NCBI GenBank assembly: GCA_023426855.1 | Contig: JAEZBU010000142.1 | Location: 1 to 6,838, forward strand | Origin: Pseudomonadota bacterium | GTDB taxonomy: Bacteria > Pseudomonadota > Alphaproteobacteria > Rhizobiales > Hyphomicrobiaceae | Direction of reading: 5' to 3' | DNA: 6,838 nt | Shown here: piece after piece, positions 1-5,836 of the stretch | Layout: every line of letters starts with the position of its first letter | Numbering within the stretch: the stretch's first letter is position 1 | Notes under the pieces: model-generated | Seen by the model: only the letters and a program-made list of their open reading frames with translations | What the model was told of the DNA's origin: nothing | Databases searched by the model: none | Translations under genes and position numbers: made by a program

Positions 1-125
1 GTCATCACCGACGCGATGACCTGATCCTCGCGTACGACGTCGCCGACCTTCACCGACCACTCGACGATCTCGGCCTCGGCGATACCTTCGCCGATATCGG
101 GGAGTTTTACGCTGCGTGACGCCAT
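1..125 (-). CDS. bkdB: Branched-chain 2-oxoacid dehydrogenase E2 (dihydrolipoyl acyltransferase), N-terminal lipoyl domain only, cut by window edge
   Basis: About 41 N-terminal codons are visible, starting MASRSVKLPDIGEGI and continuing with an EAEIVEW stretch, a KVGD turn and an EDQVIASVMT strand. This is the first half of a biotinyl/lipoyl-attachment domain. The lipoyl-lysine (usual DKA motif) would come directly after the window edge. E2 forms the core of the complex and transfers the branched acyl group from E1 to CoA. The ATG lies 11 bp after the bkdA2 stop and is preceded by the purine-rich GAGGGGGAAGGTG, a good Shine-Dalgarno region, so co-translation with bkdA2 is likely. E2 of pyruvate or 2-oxoglutarate dehydrogenase has a similar lipoyl domain. 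The assignment to the branched-chain complex rests on the two E1 genes upstream. Catalytic and E3-binding domains are outside the window. Confidence 0.9.
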   Translation of the reverse strand, partial: MASRSVKLPDIGEGIAEAEIVEWSVKVGDVVREDQVIASVM

Positions 126-136
126 CACCTTCCCCC

Positions 137-1150
137 TCACGGTTCCATGACGGATTGCAGCGCGCGACCGATGCGCGCCGGACCGGGGAAGTAGCGCCAC
201 TCCTGCGCATGCGGATATGGCGTGTCCCAGCCCGTCACCCGGATAATCGGCGCTTCGAGATGATAGAAGCAGTGCTCCTGCACGACCGCCGACAGCTCCG
301 CGCCAAAGCCGGAGGTCAGCGTCGCCTCGTGAGCAATCACGCAGCGGCCGGTCTTACGCACCGACGCCTGGATCGTTTCGATATCCAATGGCACCAGAGT
401 GCGAATATCGATGATCTCCGCGTCGATGCCGGTTTCCTCGGCCGCCGCCAGCGCGACGTGCACCATCGTGCCATAAGCCAGGATTGTCGCCTGGCTGCCT
501 TCGCGCCGGATCGCGGCACTTCCCAGCGGCACATGGAAATAGCCTTCCGGCACATCGCTAAGCGGGTGATTGCTCCAGGTGGACACCGGCCGTTCGGGAT
601 GCCCGTCGAACGGCCCGTTGTAGAGCCGCTTGGGTTCCAGAAAGATCACCGGATCGTCATCCTCGATCGCGGCGATCAGCAGCCCCTTGGCGTCCACCGG
701 GTTGGACGGCATCACCGTTTTCAGACCGGCAACGTGCGTGAACAGCGCTTCCGGACTCTGGCTGTGGGTCTGGCCACCGAAGATGCCGCCACCCACGGGC
801 ATGCGGATGACCATCGGCGCCGTGAAATCCGCCGCCGAGCGGAAACGCAACCGCGCCAGCTCCGATACGATCTGGTCATAGGCGGGGTACATGTAATCCG
901 CGAATTGGATTTCCACGCACGGCCGCAACCCATACGCCGCCATGCCGATTGCCGTACCAACGATGCCGAGCTCACTGATCGGCGTATCGAAACAGCGATG
1001 TTTTCCGAAACGCTCCTGCAGCCCCTTGGTGCAGCGAAACACGCCGCCGAAGTAACCCACGTCCTCGCCGAATACGACGACGTTGTCGTCCCGCTCCATC
1101 ATCACGGCCATCGCATCGCGGACGGCCTCGACCATGCTGTGCGATGCCAT
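137..1150 (-). CDS. bkdA2: Branched-chain 2-oxoacid dehydrogenase E1 subunit beta
   Basis: This 337-residue protein matches the usual length and, by recall, most of the P. putida BkdA2 sequence. With E1-alpha it forms the thiamine-diphosphate-dependent decarboxylase that acts on the 2-oxoacids of Val, Leu and Ile. Visible motifs are the N-terminal ERDDNVVVFGEDVGYFGGVF block (20-38), the PISELGIVG cofactor-contact segment with Glu60, the FADY strand (83-86), GGQTHSQSPEA (125-135) with active-site His129, EPKRLYNGPFDG (172-183), and the transketolase C-terminal domain from about 215 containing DIRTLVPLD and VTGWDTPYPHAQE (305-317). The ATG is 2 bp after the bkdA1 stop. An AGGAGG lies about 13 bases upstream, a slightly long spacing. 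Met6 is a possible alternative start. The product is cytoplasmic, and I see nothing missing or broken. Confidence 0.95.
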   Translation of the reverse strand: MASHSMVEAVRDAMAVMMERDDNVVVFGEDVGYFGGVFRCTKGLQERFGKHRCFDTPISELGIVGTAIGMAAYGLRPCVEIQFADYMYPAYDQIVSELARLRFRSAADFTAPMVIRMPVGGGIFGGQTHSQSPEALFTHVAGLKTVMPSNPVDAKGLLIAAIEDDDPVIFLEPKRLYNGPFDGHPERPVSTWSNHPLSDVPEGYFHVPLGSAAIRREGSQATILAYGTMVHVALAAAEETGIDAEIIDIRTLVPLDIETIQASVRKTGRCVIAHEATLTSGFGAELSAVVQEHCFYHLEAPIIRVTGWDTPYPHAQEWRYFPGPARIGRALQSVMEP

Positions 1151-1152
1151 GG

Positions 1153-2388
1153 CTATAAACCCGCCTCCTGCCGCTGGCGGCGCAGATGCGGAGGCATTTC
1201 GGCGTAAACATCCTCGAACATGGTGTGCGGGGACGGCTGCTTTTTCTCGTCCAGCAACGTGCCGTGCTTTTCCGCCTCGCGCTGCGCCGACACGATCTCG
1301 TCGGTGATTTCCGCTTCCGCCTGCTTGTGGCGTTCGTCAGACCAGATCCCTCGACGAACGAGATGCTGCTTCAGGCGCGTTATGGGATCTCCAAGCGGCC
1401 ACGCCTCGACCTCGGATTTCGGCCGGTAGGCCATGGGATCGTCAGACGTCGAGTGCGGGCCGGCGCGGTAGGTCACGTACTCGATAATGGTCGGACCGAA
1501 ATTCCGCCGTGCCCGCTCTGCCGCCCATCTGGCTACGGCGTAAACCGCCAGATAATCGTTGCCGTCCACCCGCAGCGCGGGAATGCCATAGCCAAGACCA
1601 CGCGCCGCGAACGTCGCCGCATTGCCGCGCGCGAAACCCTGGAACGTCGAAATCGCCCATTGATTGTTCACGATGTTGAGAATGACCGGCGCGTGATAGG
1701 TCGAGGCGAAGACCAGCGCGGCATGGAAGTCGGATTCGGCGGTCGAGCCGTCGCCGATCCAGCCCGCCGCGATGCGCGTATCACCTTTGATCGCCGACGC
1801 CATCGCCCAGCCGACAGCCTGAATGTACTGGGTCGCCAGATTGCCGGACACCGTAAAGAAACCGTGCTCCTTGGAGGAATAGAGCACGGGCAGTTGCCGG
1901 CCGAGCATCGGGTCGCGCTCGTTGGAATAGATCTGGCACATCATCGTCACCAGCGGATAACCACTGGCGATCAGAAGTCCGGACTGGCGATAGGTCGGGA
2001 AGTTCATGTCGCCCGGCGTCAGCGCCCGCTGGAATGCCGTACTGACGGCCTCCTCGCCCAGGCTCTGCATATAGAACGACGACTTGCCCTGACGTTGCGC
2101 CATCAGCATGCGCGCATCGAACGTCCTGAGCCGCATCATGTCCCTGAGCCCGGCGAGCACAGTCTCGTCATCGAGAAGACCCGCCCAGGGACCGACCTCG
2201 TTGCCCTCGTCGTCGAGCACACGAATGAGCGTGAAGGCCAGATCGCGGATATCGTCGGGAGACACATCAACCGGCGGCCGTCGCACCGATCCCGCGTCAG
2301 GGATCTTCAGGTCGTCGAAACGCGGCGTGCCGCCCGGGCGCGCGACCGGCTCCGGTACGTAAAGCTTCAAAGGTTGATCCTGGGTCAT
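1153..2388 (-). CDS. bkdA1: Branched-chain 2-oxoacid dehydrogenase E1 subunit alpha
   Basis: This 411-residue protein has the usual length for bacterial BkdA1. It provides the thiamine-diphosphate-binding half of the E1 decarboxylase. Residues 1-75 form an N-terminal extension before the dehydrogenase fold, as in BkdA1 and unlike shorter pyruvate dehydrogenase E1-alpha proteins. Key features are GKSSFYMQSLGEEA (101-114), PTYRQSG (131-137), and the thiamine-diphosphate/Mg motif from GDGS (212-215) to NNQWAIS (241-247). The loop YRAGPHSTSDDPMAYR (307-322) corresponds to the segment phosphorylated in mammalian BCKDHA, but nothing here indicates phosphorylation. The ATG is preceded by GGGGTGATAACGG, a workable ribosome-binding site. 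It is the first gene of the bkd unit, with bkdA2 2 bp downstream. The 188-bp gap upstream makes it the probable point of separate transcription start. Confidence 0.95.
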   Translation of the reverse strand: MTQDQPLKLYVPEPVARPGGTPRFDDLKIPDAGSVRRPPVDVSPDDIRDLAFTLIRVLDDEGNEVGPWAGLLDDETVLAGLRDMMRLRTFDARMLMAQRQGKSSFYMQSLGEEAVSTAFQRALTPGDMNFPTYRQSGLLIASGYPLVTMMCQIYSNERDPMLGRQLPVLYSSKEHGFFTVSGNLATQYIQAVGWAMASAIKGDTRIAAGWIGDGSTAESDFHAALVFASTYHAPVILNIVNNQWAISTFQGFARGNAATFAARGLGYGIPALRVDGNDYLAVYAVARWAAERARRNFGPTIIEYVTYRAGPHSTSDDPMAYRPKSEVEAWPLGDPITRLKQHLVRRGIWSDERHKQAEAEITDEIVSAQREAEKHGTLLDEKKQPSPHTMFEDVYAEMPPHLRRQRQEAGL

Positions 2389-2576
2389 CCGTTATCACCC
2401 CAGATCATGCGTTCGATGGTGCCGGTGGCCGCGTGTCACCGTCCGCGCCCGGCTAAAGCTCGCGCTTAAGAAACGCGCGAACCCGGCAGTCGTTGCGTCC
2501 CGTGCAAAACTCTTGCCCGATCACTGAACGCGATCCTCTCAGCCATCGCCAAAAGACGTTGAGAAACAGAGGCGTA
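2389..2576 (-). promoter_or_regulatory. Intergenic region, probable bkd operon promoter/control region
   Basis: This 188-bp gap separates the second GTPase gene from bkdA1 and is the only space large enough for a bkd promoter. I see no convincing -35/-10 pair. Two small dyads are present: TCGCGC-N9-GCGCGA at 2460-2480, and TTGC-N7-GCAA at 2493-2507. The second has the 15-bp span common for dimeric regulator sites. In P. putida the bkd operon is activated by the Lrp-family protein BkdR, but no regulator gene is visible here, so linking the dyad to such a protein is speculation. No hairpin followed by a T-run is seen, so the GTPase transcript may read through into bkd. Confidence 0.3.
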
Positions 2577-4115
2577 TCAGCGGGAGACGACGCGGGTCAG
2601 GACACGGCCTGCGTTGACGGCCTGGTTCCACAATCGGCCCCATTCGAACGACGAACCCGCGCCACCAAGGCGACGGACCAGTTGCGCGCGCTGCGCTTCC
2701 GGCAACAGAGCCACGATACGTGCCCAGACAGCGTCTACGTTGTATCGCCCAACCGCATCGTCGAGGCAGACCGGGATGATGTCGTCCAGGGCGAACCCGA
2801 GATCGTGGCCGATGACCTGCATCGCCGCCGAAATCGACTTGGCTTTCGGCGTATCTGCAGCCGCAATGTCGTAGGGCGGCGCCCATTCCTGGAACGGCCG
2901 CAGGCGGTCGATGTGGGTGATCGCCAGCATCATCGGCGGGCGCCGGCGATTGGGCCGATCGGTAAAATGCTGGCGGATCGCTTCCAAAGTCCGGCGATCA
3001 TATTCGCGATCGGCACGACTGCAATCGACCACCCAGATGATCAGATCGCACTGATCCGCCTCCCGCAGCAGCGCAGCGGTCTGCTCGGCGGTGCCCTCGA
3101 TGCCCGGGCTATCGATGACCAGCGCGGCGGGAATGCCCTCACGGGACAGTTCGTAAGCCTGAAAGCTTGGCGTCGCCGGCAGCGCGTCAACCGCTGCCTC
3201 CACCTGTCGTGACAGCGCGTTGACCAGGCTCGACTTGCCGGCGTTGACCTGGCCAGCCACGAGCAATCGCAGTGGCTCAGCTACGCGTTGTGCGATCTCC
3301 GCCTGATCGCTCTGCGTCGCGCGCGAGACATGGCCTTCAAGCTCCGACGCCGTGACTTTGAGCCGCCCACCGTACAGATCGATCGCCGCACGACCGACTT
3401 CCTCGACGTAGCGCTCCGCCAGCTTGCGGGTGAGATGCTCGCGGCCCATCTCGTACATCTTCTTCGAGAAACGCTCGCGGATCTCGTGCGTTGCCGCGCT
3501 GATCGGATTGAGCATGCGGATCATGCGCCAGACGTCGTAGGCCTGTTCCGCGTAGCCGATCAAAGACCGCCAGCCGTACAGCTTCACGATCTGACCGATC
3601 GTGAGCTGATCGCCGAGCGGAATGTGGTCGCGAATGAACGGCCGAAGCTCGCCGCTCACGCGCTCGACGAGTGCGAGCGCCTCCGGCGCGGTAAACCGCA
3701 GCAACGGATCGTCGACACCGGGATGAAACGTGCGCGCCACGGTCTCGACCGTGCGTTGACCGAGGTCAAGGATCGCCTCGGGACTGTCCAGGCGCGCCGG
3801 ATCGATCGTGCGCGCGACGCTCATGACATCGTCCCAAGCCGCACGCTCCTGCGGCGTCCAACTCTCTTCGGGCGCTTCCGCTGCCTCGATCGGCAGTGGC
3901 GCCCCGCTCTTCTCAAAGCTCTTCAAAGTTAGCAGCTGCAGAATGAAAAGGATCGCCGTGACAAGGCACGCGGCAAGCGCCCAGTACAGCAGATAGCCGT
4001 TCTGCCACAGCCACAGACTGCCCAGCACCACCAGAGAAACAAGCGGTAGAAAGAAGGCCACGGCGAGCATGGCGCCGCGCACATAGGTGCTGGCTCGCGG
4101 CGATTTACGCTTCAT
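2577..4115 (-). CDS. Membrane-anchored GTPase of unknown role (second of a tandem pair)
   Basis: This 512-residue protein begins with a basic stretch (MKRKSPRAS) and two strong hydrophobic helices at about 14-36 and 42-64, so it should sit in the inner membrane as a short hairpin. Residues 75-280 look helical and charged. A TRAFAC-type GTPase domain (Era/MMR_HSR1-like) follows at about 283-475. G1 is GQVNAGKS (288-295), a likely G2 threonine is in ALPATPS (Thr315), G3 is DSPG (335-338), and G4 is THID (400-403) in place of N/TKxD. A typical SAK-type G5 is not obvious. The architecture recalls the YeeP/YfjP-like GTPases, whose substrate is not established. The ATG overlaps the stop of the upstream GTPase gene as ATGA, so translational coupling is likely and the two proteins probably form a complex. 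The start is fixed by this overlap. Confidence 0.85.
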   Translation of the reverse strand: MKRKSPRASTYVRGAMLAVAFFLPLVSLVVLGSLWLWQNGYLLYWALAACLVTAILFILQLLTLKSFEKSGAPLPIEAAEAPEESWTPQERAAWDDVMSVARTIDPARLDSPEAILDLGQRTVETVARTFHPGVDDPLLRFTAPEALALVERVSGELRPFIRDHIPLGDQLTIGQIVKLYGWRSLIGYAEQAYDVWRMIRMLNPISAATHEIRERFSKKMYEMGREHLTRKLAERYVEEVGRAAIDLYGGRLKVTASELEGHVSRATQSDQAEIAQRVAEPLRLLVAGQVNAGKSSLVNALSRQVEAAVDALPATPSFQAYELSREGIPAALVIDSPGIEGTAEQTAALLREADQCDLIIWVVDCSRADREYDRRTLEAIRQHFTDRPNRRRPPMMLAITHIDRLRPFQEWAPPYDIAAADTPKAKSISAAMQVIGHDLGFALDDIIPVCLDDAVGRYNVDAVWARIVALLPEAQRAQLVRRLGGAGSSFEWGRLWNQAVNAGRVLTRVVSR

Positions 4116-5368
4116 GCGTCGGCCTGCTTCGCATCTGGTTTGGCCGCGATGCGGAAGGCCTCCGAAAGTGCATCACTGTAGGCGCTGGCAACTCCGGCCA
4201 CGTCGCTTTCTCCCATTCGGCGCCGTGCCAGAAAATAGCACGCCGCCTTGCCGAGCGCGAATGTCGTGGCGAAACTCGCAGCACTGGCCGCCACCGCACC
4301 CGCCGTTTGACCGTATATAGGGATCAGTTTGACCAGTTGCCGTATGCCCAGGTGACTGGCCGCCCGGAGCAGCGTTCCAGTGCCCAGGCACCCCGCAAAC
4401 TCCGTGATCGTCCGGCGATCCCACGCGACGCCATAAATCGCGGCGAGGCTGTGCAGCATCTTGGCCTGGATGCCCGGCACCGCAACCAACCCAGCCAACG
4501 GCACCGCATCTGCTGCGGCTGCAGCGGTTGCATAACCCATGATATGCGGATGCGCGCGAGCGCTGAGCACGTCATTGCTGGCCGATTGGACACCTTCGAG
4601 CGCCGCGACAAGCCCAGCCGGCGCCGCCATACGCAAGGCGTCGAGCAAGGCATCGAAACCGTAGCGAACCGGCGTGAACCCATCCTCGGGCAACGTGAAA
4701 TCGATCGGCACGAAACGCACCGGCCCGTCGCCCGGCAGATCGGCAAACAGGTTGCGCTGGTAGGCGAGGCTCCGGCTGAGTTCAGGATGCACCGTCGGTT
4801 GCGTTGGCACGCCATCGGCATCGAACGGATAGTCCGCCGGATGATTTTCCCCCGCCTTGTAGGCATCATGCAGAGAGGTCTGCGCAATGACCACGGGCCA
4901 GTTGGGCCGTCGGCTGCGCACCTCCCGAACGAGCGATGTGATGACATCCTGCTGCGGATCAAGCGCGCGCATCACCACCAGCAACAGATGCGCCTGGTCC
5001 TCGGCAAACGCCAGATCCTCGGCCGGATCGTAGCTCGCCTCTCCCAGTCCGCGCGTGTCCAGAAAGCGAATGACCGGCGCTTCCGCGGGAAAATCGAATA
5101 CCCGCGAGGTGCGTGTGCAGGGCGCGAAGCCGGTTCCGATCTCGGCCTGCGACGCCCCCGTCAATGCTCGGACAATCGAGGTTTTGCCGGACTGCACCTT
5201 GCCGACGAGCCAGACCACCGTCGCGTTATTCAGCGCGGTTTCCTTGATCACCTCGGCCTCGCGCGGCCCCGTTGCGGCCGGATCCATGAACGCGGCCCAC
5301 ACGTCGTTCCACTGCCGTGAAATCAAGACACTCGACCGGGTCAGCCAGTCCATCATGCCGCGCTTCAT
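4112..5368 (-). CDS. P-loop GTPase with C-terminal DUF697-like region (first of a tandem pair)
   Basis: The product is about 418 residues from the chosen ATG, which starts MKRGMMDWLTRSS. A GTPase domain has G1 GKVQSGKT (56-63), G3 DTRG (104-107) and a non-canonical G4 region QTSLHD (163-168), where the usual N/TKxD is replaced by a T-S-L-H-D pattern. The C-terminal third (about 273-385) is alanine- and glycine-rich with hydrophobic stretches near 278-303 and 350-380. It resembles DUF697, as found in YcjF-type proteins and GTPases of unknown role, so membrane association is likely. The tail is short and polar. The frame could extend to a TTG at 5434, but that start has no visible Shine-Dalgarno and an in-frame stop lies just upstream at 5438-5440. 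ATGs at 5356 and 5353 are also possible. The stop overlaps the next gene's start by 4 bp. The function is unknown; partnership with the downstream GTPase is inferred from the coupling. Confidence 0.82.
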   Translation of the reverse strand: MKRGMMDWLTRSSVLISRQWNDVWAAFMDPAATGPREAEVIKETALNNATVVWLVGKVQSGKTSIVRALTGASQAEIGTGFAPCTRTSRVFDFPAEAPVIRFLDTRGLGEASYDPAEDLAFAEDQAHLLLVVMRALDPQQDVITSLVREVRSRRPNWPVVIAQTSLHDAYKAGENHPADYPFDADGVPTQPTVHPELSRSLAYQRNLFADLPGDGPVRFVPIDFTLPEDGFTPVRYGFDALLDALRMAAPAGLVAALEGVQSASNDVLSARAHPHIMGYATAAAAADAVPLAGLVAVPGIQAKMLHSLAAIYGVAWDRRTITEFAGCLGTGTLLRAASHLGIRQLVKLIPIYGQTAGAVAASAASFATTFALGKAACYFLARRRMGESDVAGVASAYSDALSEAFRIAAKPDAKQADA

Positions 5369-5460
5369 CCCGTCACGCCCGAAACTACCGCCTGCCAGGA
5401 GGTACTGCGCACAAGCCGCGGCTTCAAGCACCAACGGTCAAAGATCGATTTCAAGGGACG

Positions 5461-5555
5461 AGAGGCGCGCAGGAGATCGCGTCGGGATGAACGCTGACCG
5501 ATGGAACGGTGAGAACGCCAACGAGCCATCGGCCGGTGAATGCTCCTGCGCACCT
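5461..5555 (-). other. Nested inverted repeat, candidate structured RNA leader
   Basis: The region between the 79-codon gene and the first GTPase gene contains an outer imperfect inverted repeat (arms 5463-5475 and 5543-5555, 12 of 13 positions complementary). Inside it is another repeat (7 perfect bp: 5498-5504 and 5526-5532). The outer mismatch, and one extra position that extends the inner stem to 9 pairs (5496-5504 with 5526-5534), are C-A on the plus strand. They become G-U pairs in minus-strand RNA, the direction of the operon. A third short GCGT/ACGC hairpin (minus strand 5494-5491 with 5482-5479) would complete a three-way junction. There is no T-run, so it does not look like a simple terminator. 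It could be an RNA leader, a small RNA, or a chance dyad in GC-rich DNA. Confidence 0.4.
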
Positions 5556-5575
5556 TGGCGCGGTCAATCCAATTT

Positions 5576-5815
5576 TCAATGCAAAAGGGAGCCACTTTTC
5601 AACATATCGCGCAGCAGATCATCCAGCAATTCGACCGCCAATGCGTGCGCCGTCGGGGGATCCATGTGCTCCGTCAGAAGCCGCATGCCGGCCACGATGC
5701 AGGCACCCGCCTCTTCGATTTCATCGTTCTGCTGAACACGATCGCACCGCATCGCAATCGTCCTGGTCGGTCGTCTTGGCCTAAATATGATTTCGTTCGA
5801 AGTAACGTCCGACAC
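5576..5815 (-). CDS. Small hypothetical protein
   Basis: This 79-codon frame uses a GTG start, 21 bp after the glf stop and on the same strand, so it is probably co-transcribed with glf. The N-terminus is basic (RPRRPTR at about 12-18). Residues 32-75 are predicted by eye to be two amphipathic helices containing EEAGACIVAGMRLL and AVELLDDLLRDML. There is no signal peptide, membrane helix or Cys/His metal motif. A G-rich CGGGGATCG lies about 8 bases before the GTG. An alternative ATG at 5752 (Met22, giving 58 residues) has AGGA 8 bases upstream and may be the true start. I do not recognise the family. The acidic-hydrophobic helical composition, unlike an antisense artefact, is the main support for it being real. 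Confidence 0.55.
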   Translation of the reverse strand: MSDVTSNEIIFRPRRPTRTIAMRCDRVQQNDEIEEAGACIVAGMRLLTEHMDPPTAHALAVELLDDLLRDMLKSGSLLH

Positions 5816-5836
5816 CGCAAAACGATCCCCGCATCC

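Noticed and set aside
116..1207. 363-codon plus-strand frame opposite bkdA2
   Set aside because: It is an Arg/His-rich antisense shadow of a clearly recognisable enzyme gene in GC-rich DNA, with no family features of its own.
1186..2469. 427-codon plus-strand frame opposite bkdA1
   Set aside because: It has the same antisense-shadow composition (Arg, His, Gly-rich). The opposite strand has unmistakable E1-alpha motifs.
2537..2564. TCTCA/TGAGA dyad after the second GTPase stop, considered as a terminator
   Set aside because: It has only 5 bp with an 18-base loop and no following T-run, so it is too weak to call.
2493..3212. 239-codon plus-strand frame opposite the second GTPase gene
   Set aside because: It is an antisense shadow without recognisable domains and would overlap the GTPase catalytic region.
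4307..5320. 337-codon plus-strand frame opposite the first GTPase gene
   Set aside because: It is an Arg-rich shadow. The minus strand carries a P-loop and DTRG motif in a well-formed protein.
5369..5434. N-terminal extension of the first GTPase to TTG at 5434
   Set aside because: No Shine-Dalgarno is visible before the TTG. The ATG at 5368 starts a plausible N-terminus, although the extension cannot be fully excluded.
5535..5570. TTGACC-like -35 box on the minus strand (around 5562-5567) before the GTPase leader
   Set aside because: The hexamer at 17-bp spacing is AGCATT, a very poor -10 match, so no promoter is called.
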